This document shows, one piece after another, positions 31,078 through 38,795 of a stretch of 43,706 nucleotides of DNA (positions are counted from its first letter, which is position 1; each line of letters begins with the position of its first letter). The DNA is from Acidobacteriota bacterium (GTDB lineage: Bacteria; Pseudomonadota; Alphaproteobacteria; Caulobacterales; Hyphomonadaceae), in assembly GCA_016712445.1 (NCBI GenBank), contig JADJRB010000005.1:1-43706 (forward strand), given 5' to 3'. The notes under the pieces are model-generated. The model was not told the DNA's origin and did no database searches. It was given only the letters and a program-made list of their open reading frames with translations. The position numbers and the translations under genes are program-made.

Positions 31078-32253
31078 TTACGAGCCGGAGCCGTTGCTAC
31101 CCACGGTGCTCTTGCCGTCGATCCGCGATCCGCCGAACACGTGGCGCACTTTGTACGCAATCGTGTCGTCTTCAAACGAGCCGTCGAAGCCGGAGCCACC
31201 GCCGCCCACGCGCACCTGGTTCTGCTGCTTCATAAACAGCTCAGGCGCTTCGTGGCCGCGCAGCAAGCCGAACTCCATGGCCGGGCGGCCGGCGCTCGGA
31301 TTCGCGTGGACGAACCAGGTCGTTTTGCCGTTCGTGGTGGCGATGACGGGGATGTACGGATTCACTACCAAGGTCACCTTGGAGCGCATCCAGTTTGTCG
31401 TGAAGATTTTCTGCGCTGCCGAATCCGCCCCAACCATGATTTGGGTAGCGTTCAGCAGGTTCTGTGCGGTGACTTCGAGCGAAGGCGGCACTTCGAGAAT
31501 CACGCCGTCGATGCCGATGGGTTCGGAATCGGAATCGAGCATCAGGCCAAGCACGGTGAACGCGTCCTGAAGCCCTGCCACGCCGAGCACGGGGTTCGTG
31601 CTGGCTGCGCCATTGGTCGTGTTGATGATGTTCTTGTTGCCGGAGGTGTACAGCGAGGCGTGAGGCCCGTTTGTGTCCACGTGCAGGCCGGTGGCGAAGT
31701 AGTCTTCGCTACGGCGCGCAGCCTTGCCGAGGCGGGCGGGCGAGCTGGCGCCCAGCGCGTCCAAGTCGTCGTTGATGAACGATTCCCAGCTCCAGTTCAG
31801 CGTGCGGCCGTACTTCGTCACGGCGTAGCTGTACTTCGTTTCGCTGAGCACGTTGGGCGAGTAAATCACTTTCTCCCCAACGCTCGGCAGTCGCCCTTCC
31901 GCGCCGTCCACCGCGAAGCGCTTCACGTCGCGGAAGTCGGGTACGGTTGCGCGGCGGCAATACGTGCTCCAGGTCTGCGCGGTCTCCGCATACGAGGCGT
32001 AGAGCTGGCGATCCAGCACATCAGCCATGAGCAGCGGGAAATCGCTGGTCTTCATCGCTTCGTTGAAGTAGTGTTTGCCGAGGCTGGAGGTTCGGGCGCG
32101 GCTGATGAGGGTCGTAGCCTCGACCAGAAGCGCGCCGTAGTTGGCGCGTTTGCGGATGGTGCGCGGGGACACTTCGTCCTTGTCGTAGAGCCGGTCCAGA
32201 CCGGCTTCCTCGGCGCGCATCGTCTCGATCAGTTGCAAAAATTCGATTGCCAT
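31078..32253 (-). CDS. Major capsid protein
   Basis: A 391-residue protein downstream of the protease/scaffold and decoration genes, in the position of the HK97-fold major capsid protein. It has the N-terminal arm with ALLVEATTLISRARTSSLGK, an E-loop-like DVKRFAVDGAEGRLPSVGEK, spine-like helices and a P-domain region (LGVAGLQDAFTVLGLMLDSD). GAGGAG precedes the ATG. The C-terminus is Gly/Ser-rich and may be flexible on the shell. Confidence 0.88.
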   Translation of the reverse strand: MAIEFLQLIETMRAEEAGLDRLYDKDEVSPRTIRKRANYGALLVEATTLISRARTSSLGKHYFNEAMKTSDFPLLMADVLDRQLYASYAETAQTWSTYCRRATVPDFRDVKRFAVDGAEGRLPSVGEKVIYSPNVLSETKYSYAVTKYGRTLNWSWESFINDDLDALGASSPARLGKAARRSEDYFATGLHVDTNGPHASLYTSGNKNIINTTNGAASTNPVLGVAGLQDAFTVLGLMLDSDSEPIGIDGVILEVPPSLEVTAQNLLNATQIMVGADSAAQKIFTTNWMRSKVTLVVNPYIPVIATTNGKTTWFVHANPSAGRPAMEFGLLRGHEAPELFMKQQNQVRVGGGGSGFDGSFEDDTIAYKVRHVFGGSRIDGKSTVGSNGSGS

Positions 32254-32302
32254 TGGTGTTTTGTTTCTCCTCTTGTGTGCTCTCTCTTTTGCGCTCTCCG
32301 AG

Positions 32303-32716
32303 TTACTGAGCCGTGTTGTGGACGTAGAAGACGAACACGTTGAACTTGCCAGCGGTCAGAGCCTGCACAGCAATGCTCATCGTGATTTCGCGATCCACGG
32401 TGGCCTTTTTGTAGTCGGCCACGGTAGCTAGGTCCGGGATGGCTTGCTTCATGCCGGTGGTGGACCAAGGCGCGCCGGAAACGGCGGCCGCCGTGAAGAT
32501 GTCATTTGCCGCTTCCACTTTGATGGCGATGGTGGCCGTGGAATCTGGTGACGTTGGTGCCGTCAGGACTTCGGCAAAGGCGTTGCAAACAATCGCACCC
32601 TTCGGCAGCGAAACACGAAGCCCGATGTCTGAAACAGCCCCGCCGTGAATGGCAAAATCGTACTGCGCCGCAACGCAATGCAGCGCTTTCTGGTTTGTCA
32701 AAGATGCAGCACTCAT
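32303..32716 (-). CDS. Head decoration-like protein
   Basis: A 137-residue protein from ATG 32716 (GGAGG upstream), just before the capsid gene. It is a beta protein (AQYDFAIHGGAVSDIGLRVS, FNVFVFYVHNTAQ). Size and position match capsid-stabilising or decoration proteins of siphophages. The longer frame from 32788 overlaps the previous gene and is less likely. Confidence 0.65.
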   Translation of the reverse strand: MSAASLTNQKALHCVAAQYDFAIHGGAVSDIGLRVSLPKGAIVCNAFAEVLTAPTSPDSTATIAIKVEAANDIFTAAAVSGAPWSTTGMKQAIPDLATVADYKKATVDREITMSIAVQALTAGKFNVFVFYVHNTAQ

Positions 32717-32750
32717 AGTGTGTGTGCCTCCAGAGGGATGAGCCCCTGGT

Positions 32751-33194
32751 TTAGGCAGCCCTCCCTTCAGCGGCGATCTTCGCCGCACTCTCGGACATGC
32801 CGAGTGCCACGAAGGCAGCGGTGATGTCCTCGGTTTTCACCGTCTTCGATTCCTGCGCGGGCGAGCCCATGCCGTTGATGCGGCCTGTGCCGATGCCGAC
32901 GCTCTTCAGGTACTCGCCTTCCGCCTTCACCGCCTCCTCGATCACCGCGGTAAACGCGGCCTCGTCCAACTTGCCGTCCTTCAACGTCGCGTGTGCCGGC
33001 AACGCCTCGGCCAACCGCTGGCGGGTGGCTTCGGGCAGGTCGATCTTGGCGAGCTTCGTCCGTGCGAAGTCGCGCGCGTCGCGCAGCGCGAGGGTCTCGC
33101 GCAGCCGTGCGGCTTCCGCTTTGCAGGCCGCGTTCTCGGCCCGGAGCGGAGTCAATTCCGCTTCGAGCAGAGCTTTCACTTGGGCTTCATTCAT
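32751..33194 (-). CDS. Scaffold protein from an internal in-frame start
   Basis: Within the protease gene an ATG at 33194-33192 is preceded by GAGGAG (33206-33201) with a six-base gap. Initiation there gives a 147-residue, mostly helical protein beginning MNEAQVKALLEAELTPLRAE with heptad-like Leu and Ala spacing. The layout is that of lambda C and Nu3, where the scaffold is nested in the protease gene. The ribosome-binding site is better than that of many full genes here. Confidence 0.65.
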   Translation of the reverse strand: MNEAQVKALLEAELTPLRAENAACKAEAARLRETLALRDARDFARTKLAKIDLPEATRQRLAEALPAHATLKDGKLDEAAFTAVIEEAVKAEGEYLKSVGIGTGRINGMGSPAQESKTVKTEDITAAFVALGMSESAAKIAAEGRAA

Positions 33195-34136
33195 TTCGTG
33201 CTCCTCATTGGTGGGTGGTTCAGTCGCGGGCCTCCGCCCAGCGGCTTCGAATAAAGACAAAATCTCGCCGCCGCGCCCCGGCACGGTGACGTAGTCCACG
33301 CTTTTGACGCCCGCGATGGTCTCGATCACGGGGCCTTTGCGGCCCTCGGCCTCGCCGGGCTTCGCCGTGCCCACGGCGCGGATCGACACGCCGATGTGCT
33401 GCGCCAGGTCTTTCACCGCGGGCGCGAAGCGTTCGAACACTTTGGCCTTGGCGTACAGGCCAGGACCCGTGGGTCCTGACTCGTTCCAGGCGGCGTCTTC
33501 GAGCAGCTCGCCGGCGAGATGGTCGAGGTTGCCCTCGGGCCGCGCCGATTCCTCGGCCGCCGTCTGGTGGTTCCAGTACATCTTGAGGCCCTTGGCGAAT
33601 TTGGCGGCCGCCGCTTTGAGCAGCGCGGGCGAGTAGTAGCCGGAGCTGCCCCAGCCTGGGGAGATGAGCTTCAGATTCGCCGTCGCTGCCTCCGATAGCT
33701 CCGCCGTGGCGCTGGCCTCCACCAGCGGCACGCAATCACCCAGCAGCGGCGTTTCCGCCGCCTCGCTCACTGGCGCGTCATCGTACACGGTGCGCGCAAT
33801 CACGGGCCGCGAATCGCCGAGCGCAACCGCGCCGTCGTCGCTCAATGCGTAGTCGATGGCGAACAGCCCGTCGTCGCACGAAAACACGCAAAACGTGTCG
33901 AAGGTGTCGGCGATGTAGCAATAGAAGTATTCCGCGCCAGGGCGCTTGAACTTCGCCTGAATTGCAGCGCGCAGCAGCTTTTCCTTGTCCGAGGCCGAGC
34001 GTTCGGCTTCGGTCGCGTCCGCGTCGTGTTCCGTCGCCTCGTCGATCAGCTCTCGCAGCTTTTCCATCGCGGAGTGGAGGCGCTCGCGGTTTTTCTTGCT
34101 GATCTTGCGGCCTACTTCCAAAAGTCGTTGAAACAT
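32751..34136 (-). CDS. Prohead protease fused to scaffold
   Basis: A 461-residue protein. Residues 1-70 are charged helix; residues 150-300 resemble a prohead protease (AAAKFAKGLKMYWNHQT, RPEGNLDHLAGE, then IGVSIRAVG), with His190 and Ser251 as likely catalytic residues. From residue 315 the chain becomes an Ala/Glu-rich coiled coil, the scaffold. In the family the protease cuts the scaffold during maturation. A second start inside the gene (33194) would give the scaffold alone. The gene follows a hairpin terminator and has GGAG before its ATG. Confidence 0.8.
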   Translation of the reverse strand: MFQRLLEVGRKISKKNRERLHSAMEKLRELIDEATEHDADATEAERSASDKEKLLRAAIQAKFKRPGAEYFYCYIADTFDTFCVFSCDDGLFAIDYALSDDGAVALGDSRPVIARTVYDDAPVSEAAETPLLGDCVPLVEASATAELSEAATANLKLISPGWGSSGYYSPALLKAAAAKFAKGLKMYWNHQTAAEESARPEGNLDHLAGELLEDAAWNESGPTGPGLYAKAKVFERFAPAVKDLAQHIGVSIRAVGTAKPGEAEGRKGPVIETIAGVKSVDYVTVPGRGGEILSLFEAAGRRPATEPPTNEEHEMNEAQVKALLEAELTPLRAENAACKAEAARLRETLALRDARDFARTKLAKIDLPEATRQRLAEALPAHATLKDGKLDEAAFTAVIEEAVKAEGEYLKSVGIGTGRINGMGSPAQESKTVKTEDITAAFVALGMSESAAKIAAEGRAA

Positions 34137-34145
34137 GGGGGCTCC

Positions 34146-34184
34146 AAAAAAGAGCGGCCACCGGAGGTCTCCCTCAGGTGGCCG
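34146..34184 (-). terminator. Terminator-like hairpin just before the protease gene
   Basis: On the minus strand CGGCCACC (34184-34177) pairs with GGTGGCCG (34162-34155), with an inner GGAG/CTCC stem, followed by TTTTTT (34151-34146). GGAGC and the ATG at 34136 come immediately after. It has the form of an intrinsic terminator placed in the gene's leader. Confidence 0.65.
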
Positions 34185-34216
34185 TTTACAATCGAGCTAT
34201 GCGCGCGCGGGCTAGC

Positions 34217-34738
34217 TTATAATTCCTGCTCCCCGTCGATTTCGGTGAGCAGCGAGAAGATCGCCAGAGCAATTGCCGGATTCGCGTTCTGCACGATCTT
34301 CTTTCCGCCCTGCCCGTCGCTCACTTCGGCTGTGGTACGTGCAATCTCTGCCGCGACCAGGCCCGCGTTCACCGCGACGCGGCGCGGCTGGCCCTCTACG
34401 CCGATGTGCCGCATCGGCACACTGATGGGGAACTGCTCGTTTGCATCACCCTGGAAAATTTCGCACGGAATCTGTGTATGCCGCCAGAGCAGCTCCAGGA
34501 CGCGCTGCGCGGTCGAAGGCGTGGCGAACGCCCAGGGCGTCACCGTGACGCGCTGGCGGCCCGTCTCCGGGTTGTCCGGGGTAGGCGCAAGTTGGGTGGG
34601 GAGTTCGAAAAACCAGCCCGTGGGGATGCCGTTGCAAACGGCCTCACCTGTTTCGGTGTTCTGTTCAAGGCCTTCGTAGGTGGCCAGGATAAGCCCGCCC
34701 AAGGTGGCCATGCTTTGTCCCTGTGTGTTCTCGCTCAA
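34217..34738 (-). CDS. Hypothetical structural-operon protein
   Basis: A 173-residue protein ending about 80 bases before the protease start. Mixed alpha-beta character (GEAVCNGIPTGWFFELPTQL, then IGVEGQPRRVAVNAGLVAAE). No family recognised. Position between head morphogenesis and protease suggests a minor head or maturation protein. Confidence 0.6.
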   Translation of the reverse strand: MSENTQGQSMATLGGLILATYEGLEQNTETGEAVCNGIPTGWFFELPTQLAPTPDNPETGRQRVTVTPWAFATPSTAQRVLELLWRHTQIPCEIFQGDANEQFPISVPMRHIGVEGQPRRVAVNAGLVAAEIARTTAEVSDGQGGKKIVQNANPAIALAIFSLLTEIDGEQEL

Positions 34739-34739
34739 G

Positions 34740-35555
34740 TTACTGCACCTCCAAGTTCTTCAGTATCGCCGCGACGCGCTCGGCTGGCGTGCCGCCGCCG
34801 AACAGGGCCGCGCCCACAGCGGCGAGGAACCCCTCGTCGCTCATGTTCTTGACGCGGATCGCGCCGGTGGCCGCGCTGCCCGGAGGGCTCACGTTGTAAA
34901 CGAGCGGATATGCGCGCTCGTAATCCTGGTAGTTGCAAGCCTCCACCTGGCCAGTCACCGGGTGGAAGCGCAAAATGTGATTCTGCGCGTAGCTCCAGCT
35001 CTTTCCGCCGTCGCCGCTCGGGTCGTCGCGGTAGCGCGCCAGCGGGTATTGCGCCTCGCTTGCTGTCACTGTGCGCGGGCCTGGTTTGCCCACGCCGCTC
35101 GTCATGTTCATCTGCGCAGGCTCAGCGCTGCTGAACCGCTTGAATCGCGGGATGCGCGCGAAGACCGGGTCTTTCGCCGTGGCGCGATCTCGGTAGAATC
35201 GTGCCACTGTGGAGCCGTAGACCGTCATCGACCACTCGCTCCACGTCGCCAGGTCGGACGTGTCAAGCCCCGTTTCGCGCGAGCCCTGGACGGTCACGTA
35301 ATCGGCGCCGGGCGTGAAATCCGCCCAGAACTTCTGTGTGCTGGCGGAACTTGGGATGTACGGCAGCGAGCCGCCGAACGCGAACGCAAACGCCTCCAGC
35401 GACGCGAACGCGGAAACGCCGGGCGCGAGCACGCCACGTTTCTTCAGCTCGTCGAGTGTCGATTGCGTGATCGTGGTTCCGGGGGTGGGCACGGGCACAC
35501 ACACCTGGGCGTGCACCGTGAAAAGCGAAGCAAACAATAAAATCAGAAGTTTCAT
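34740..35555 (-). CDS. Exported protein within the head operon
   Basis: A 271-residue protein from ATG 35555. It starts with a clear signal peptide (MKLLILLFASLFTVHAQ, cleavage after HA). The upstream extension of the frame lacks a site and overlaps another gene. The mature part is Gly/Ser/Pro-rich with aromatic residues (KFWADFTPGADYVTV, DLATWSEWSMTVYGS) and may be a secreted enzyme or binding protein; no catalytic motif was recognised. It is one base from the next gene. Confidence 0.7.
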   Translation of the reverse strand: MKLLILLFASLFTVHAQVCVPVPTPGTTITQSTLDELKKRGVLAPGVSAFASLEAFAFAFGGSLPYIPSSASTQKFWADFTPGADYVTVQGSRETGLDTSDLATWSEWSMTVYGSTVARFYRDRATAKDPVFARIPRFKRFSSAEPAQMNMTSGVGKPGPRTVTASEAQYPLARYRDDPSGDGGKSWSYAQNHILRFHPVTGQVEACNYQDYERAYPLVYNVSPPGSAATGAIRVKNMSDEGFLAAVGAALFGGGTPAERVAAILKNLEVQ

Positions 35556-35563
35556 AGCATCTC

Positions 35564-35779
35564 TCAATTTCGATAAGCCTTCAGTCGAAGCGAGCGCAGG
35601 CCGCGGCGATACACTTCGCTCCAGTACACCGTCCCGAAGCTGCTCATGAAGCGCTCCAAGCGCCGCTCGCGCTGGGCCGCCGTGAGCCAGCCGAGCTGCT
35701 CGCGGATACGCTGCCGGCGCACATACGCGCGGTGCAGGCACTTACCGCACGCCCCGCATTCGCACGTCGTTTTCGGCAA
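35564..35779 (-). CDS. Small zinc-ribbon protein
   Basis: A 71-residue protein from a TTG at 35779-35777 immediately after the TAG of the head-morphogenesis gene, with GGAGG upstream. It begins with CECGACGKCLHRAYVRRQR, a compact Cys-rich zinc motif found in small phage proteins, followed by an Arg-rich helix. The start is uncertain; an upstream start inside the previous gene is possible. Confidence 0.55.
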   Translation of the reverse strand: MPKTTCECGACGKCLHRAYVRRQRIREQLGWLTAAQRERRLERFMSSFGTVYWSEVYRRGLRSLRLKAYRN

Positions 35780-35780
35780 C

Positions 35781-36551
35781 CTATGCCACCCGCCTCCGCG
35801 TCTGCAAAGCGCACCGGCAGCCGGGGAACCGCAGCGGCGCGGCGTGGCCGGACGGGAACGTCTGCGCAAACGGGATCCACTTTGCCGCCTCGTTGCCGCG
35901 GCAGCCGTCGCTCACCCGGTCGTCACCCACGGTGAGCCAGCTTTTCTCGATCTGCGCGCCGCCGTTGACGAGGCGCTGCGCCGTGTCGAGTTGCCCGTCG
36001 ATGTAGGCCTGGCCGATCTCCGTTACCGCGATCAGCTCCGCGCGATCGCGCAGGTGGCGCTGGGGCACGGCGCGGCCAAAATCCTTGAACAGCTTGCGCA
36101 GCGCGCGCGCCAGCTTCGTGTACGCCCAGTCCTCGCTGATGGCCTGCTCGATCAGCGTCTGCACCAGCTCCAGCGTCGTCGCGTCGATCCCCGCGATCCT
36201 CGCGGCCGCGCGGCGGCGCATATCACGCGTCAACGGTGGCTGCACGTCCTCGCGCAGCTCTTTGTCGCCATCTGCCTCGCCCTGTTTGTATGCGGCGTCG
36301 AGCAGCTCGGCGAACGCTTCCGTGTGCGCTGCGGATACGCCCGCCAGCGCAGCGCCCACCGTGGTCGCTGTGGGCGGCCAGAACTGTGCGAGCGATTCGC
36401 TTACCGCGGCCGCCTGCTCGCGGAAAACGCGGCGCACCAGGCGGCGCATGCGGCGCTCCTGTGTGCGTCGGTGGCGCAGCATCATTGACACGGCCAGCGC
36501 CTCTTCCAGGAGCCTCAGAGCGGAGAGTAAGGGATGCACTTTGTTTACCAC
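35781..36551 (-). CDS. Mu F/SPP1 gp7-like head morphogenesis protein
   Basis: About 257 residues. The long helical body ends in the typical block WLTVGDDRVSDGC followed by KWIPFAQTFPSGHAAPLRFP and GCRCA, the hallmark of this minor head family. It probably sits inside the capsid near the portal. Two GTG starts (36551, 36539) and an ATG at 36485 are possible; 36551 was taken because AGG lies nearby and it overlaps the upstream stop. Confidence 0.8.
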   Translation of the reverse strand: MVNKVHPLLSALRLLEEALAVSMMLRHRRTQERRMRRLVRRVFREQAAAVSESLAQFWPPTATTVGAALAGVSAAHTEAFAELLDAAYKQGEADGDKELREDVQPPLTRDMRRRAAARIAGIDATTLELVQTLIEQAISEDWAYTKLARALRKLFKDFGRAVPQRHLRDRAELIAVTEIGQAYIDGQLDTAQRLVNGGAQIEKSWLTVGDDRVSDGCRGNEAAKWIPFAQTFPSGHAAPLRFPGCRCALQTRRRVA

Positions 36552-36853
36552 TCCACCTGCAATGGCATCCGCGCCCACACGAAATCGGTACCCGCCTCGT
36601 TCGGAACGCACACGTAGAAAAACTGGCGGTCGGTCGCCCAGCTCCCGCGACCGTCCGGCCAACAAGAGCCGGCTGCGGCGGGCGGATCCACGCGGTTGGC
36701 GAAGAAATCCCGCAGCACGTGCATGGTCGGAGGCTTGCCGCCATAGCGTACAAAGCCGATGTTGCCGTCTGCGGCGATGGGCTGTTTCACACGGCCCAGG
36801 TCAACCTGTGCCGAAGCAAGCAACGAGCCCAAGAACAAAATTGATCGCATCAT
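36545..36853 (-). CDS. Small exported protein
   Basis: A 102-residue protein from ATG 36853 (ATGA overlap with the upstream stop). It has a short signal peptide (MMRSILFLGSLLASAQ) and a mature part with two cysteines and many aromatic residues (WATDRQFFYVCVP). It belongs to the set of exported proteins embedded in the structural operon. Function unknown. Confidence 0.65.
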   Translation of the reverse strand: MMRSILFLGSLLASAQVDLGRVKQPIAADGNIGFVRYGGKPPTMHVLRDFFANRVDPPAAAGSCWPDGRGSWATDRQFFYVCVPNEAGTDFVWARMPLQVEW

Positions 36854-37161
36854 GCGCGCACCGTCCATACTTCGCGGCTGCCAGTCGGAAAGTACTCGAT
36901 CTTGGCATCTGCTCGCGTGACCTTGAACCGGACCAGATACTTGCTCGCGTCGGCAACGAAGTCGCTGGCAGCCGGGCTGTAGGTAACCTCGCCATTCGCC
37001 GCATCAGTGACGGCAAGAGTGCCGGTCCAACCAGCGGTCGCGCCAGTCTGCCTGAGTGCGTCCATCTCCACTGTGCAGCCGGTGAGCGGATATGCCACGC
37101 CATCAGCGAAAAGTTGGTACACGATGGGCGCGGTTTGCCCCGCAACGATGTTCAAGGCCAT
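36850..37161 (-). CDS. BppU-like N-terminal domain protein
   Basis: A 103-residue protein resembling the N-terminal Ig-like domain of baseplate upper proteins: IVAGQTAPIVYQLFADGVAY, then LTGCTVEMDAL and KYLVRFKVTRAD. Such domains attach fibres to a virion. Here it lies among other fibre-like genes between portal and head morphogenesis. Confidence 0.65.
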   Translation of the reverse strand: MALNIVAGQTAPIVYQLFADGVAYPLTGCTVEMDALRQTGATAGWTGTLAVTDAANGEVTYSPAASDFVADASKYLVRFKVTRADAKIEYFPTGSREVWTVRA

Positions 37162-37163
37162 GA

Positions 37164-37319
37164 TTAATCCACAATCGCCAGCGCGGTATTCTCAGCACTG
37201 ACCAGCCCGACGGTGTTCTCGGCGGTCAATCTGAGAACGGTTGCGATTAGAACCTCGGCAGGCGCAGCAGCGGCGGCGCTGCCGGCCCCTCCCATCCAGA
37301 ACGCCAGCAGCCCGATCAC
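37164..37319 (-). CDS. Small hydrophobic protein
   Basis: A 51-residue frame from a GTG overlapping the stop of the upstream gene (GTGA). It is hydrophobic at the N-terminus (VIGLLAFWMGGAGSAAAAA) and otherwise Ala/Leu/Thr-rich. It may be membrane-associated or a small surface component. Low complexity makes it less certain. Confidence 0.5.
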   Translation of the reverse strand: MIGLLAFWMGGAGSAAAAAPAEVLIATVLRLTAENTVGLVSAENTALAIVD

Positions 37320-38602
37320 GCCGGGTCGCTCCCTGTCACAGGGTCTGCGCTCGCGTTCGTCGTGACGGTCGCAGTCCACGCGCTCGTCAAATCGTCTTCC
37401 TTCGTCACCGTGAGCGTGGTTCCGCTAATCGACCACTTGTTTCGCAGAAACCGCACCGCGTTGAGCACGCTGCGCGCGGCCTCGCCGGTCACCGTGCTGA
37501 GGTCCAGCTTCAGCAGCGCCTCTGCAATCGAGGTGCGCTCCCCGCTCGTCAAGGCGTAGCCCGTCTTGTCGTTGTTCGTGGTCACCGTCACGCCCGCGGT
37601 CACGCTGGCGACGGCTCCGGTCACGCTCGCCACGCCCTCGCCGAAAGTCCCGGCGGTAGCGTGTCCGCTTCGCGCTTCATCCCACACCGCATTTGCGTTC
37701 TCGGCTGCCGTGGGCAGCGCGTCGAGCTGCGTATCGAGGTTGGCACTGGCGAGGCCCACAGCGGTGCGCACGCCTGCCGCCGTGAGCGTGGAAAGCCCGC
37801 TTTGGATCTCGGCTACCGCGTCGGCTGCCAGCGCAGATGCGTTGAGGGCGTCGGCCGCGAGCGTCATTGCCGAACCTACGGCTGCCGGCGACGCCGGCAG
37901 GTTATTCGTCTTCGCCTGGATCGCGTCCACTACGGTATCTACCGTGTCCACGCTCGCCTGGCTCGCCCTGCTGCTGATTGTGGCGTTGACGTTGTCGACC
38001 AAGTGCTTTCCGATGCTGCTGGCCGTGCTCAGCGCTGATGTCAGCGCGTCCCAGATCGCCTGCACGCCTCCGGACGATAGCGCGTATCCCGTCTTGTCGC
38101 TCACAGTGCCCGCCGTCACCGCGCCGCTCGAAAGGCTGATCTGCCCCGTCCCTGTGCCGGGGCTCAGCAGCACGCTCGCGCCAATATCGCGGCCCGTCTG
38201 CGACGTGCCGGCCAGGTGTGTCGTATTCACTTCCGGCCGGCCGCTGGCAAACGTGCCAGCCGTGCCGCCGAATGCGGTAACGTTCACGCGGATGTCCCCG
38301 GCTTCTTCCGGGTACATCACAATGGGCGTGGTTTTCGCGCCGCTTGACGAGGTTTTGATAATCACAGCGACCGTGTCGGCGTTCATCTCCGTCGAGGTCA
38401 GATCAAGGTAGTACATCCCGCTGTTGGTGGCGATTTCCGTTGCCTCGTTCGTGCAGTCGGTAAATGTGCCGCCGTCTTTAGAGACTTCGGAATCCAGCCC
38501 CGTCGCGCCCGTCACCAAGTCGCCGTCTGCATCGAAAATGGGGAACGTGATGCGATAAGCGACGTTTTTCTGAGGAACCGGACGTGCGTCTGTGGATGCC
38601 AT
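37316..38602 (-). CDS. Fibre-like virion protein
   Basis: A 428-residue protein. Residues 1-95 form an Ig-like attachment domain (NVAYRITFPIFDADGDLVTG, then GMYYLDLTSTEMNADTVAVI). The centre (150-330) is Ala/Ser/Thr/Val-rich and helical with repeated stretches (DKTGYALSSG and DKTGYALTSG), suggestive of a trimeric fibre shaft. The end (KWSISGTTLTVTKEDDLTSA) is a small beta domain common in phage fibre proteins. It probably decorates the head or neck, judging by gene order. Confidence 0.7.
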   Translation of the reverse strand: MASTDARPVPQKNVAYRITFPIFDADGDLVTGATGLDSEVSKDGGTFTDCTNEATEIATNSGMYYLDLTSTEMNADTVAVIIKTSSSGAKTTPIVMYPEEAGDIRVNVTAFGGTAGTFASGRPEVNTTHLAGTSQTGRDIGASVLLSPGTGTGQISLSSGAVTAGTVSDKTGYALSSGGVQAIWDALTSALSTASSIGKHLVDNVNATISSRASQASVDTVDTVVDAIQAKTNNLPASPAAVGSAMTLAADALNASALAADAVAEIQSGLSTLTAAGVRTAVGLASANLDTQLDALPTAAENANAVWDEARSGHATAGTFGEGVASVTGAVASVTAGVTVTTNNDKTGYALTSGERTSIAEALLKLDLSTVTGEAARSVLNAVRFLRNKWSISGTTLTVTKEDDLTSAWTATVTTNASADPVTGSDPA

Positions 38603-38791
38603 CTAAAATGCCCTCGCTCGTGACCCGCCAAGAAATGGGACGGTCGCGATTCTCATTGCCGCCGGTTGCCCGGTCGCCGCGGAATCAGGCGCGAAAAACT
38701 GGTGCACTTCCCCGCCGCGCCAGTATTCCATCGTAGAGCCGCCTAGCGTGTCGCCGCCGAGCGCCTCACCCGCTCTGAAATTCTCAAACAT
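38603..38791 (-). CDS. Small hypothetical protein
   Basis: A 62-residue protein rich in Gly and Ala (FRAGEALGGDTLGGSTMEYW). It lies between two fibre-like genes with gaps of a few bases. No family recognised. Confidence 0.55.
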   Translation of the reverse strand: MFENFRAGEALGGDTLGGSTMEYWRGGEVHQFFAPDSAATGQPAAMRIATVPFLGGSRARAF

Positions 38792-38795
38792 TAGT

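Noticed and set aside
30783..31199. Upstream extension of the 64-residue frame at 30588
   Set aside because: It crosses the strong hairpin and the end of the capsid gene and looks like shadow sequence.
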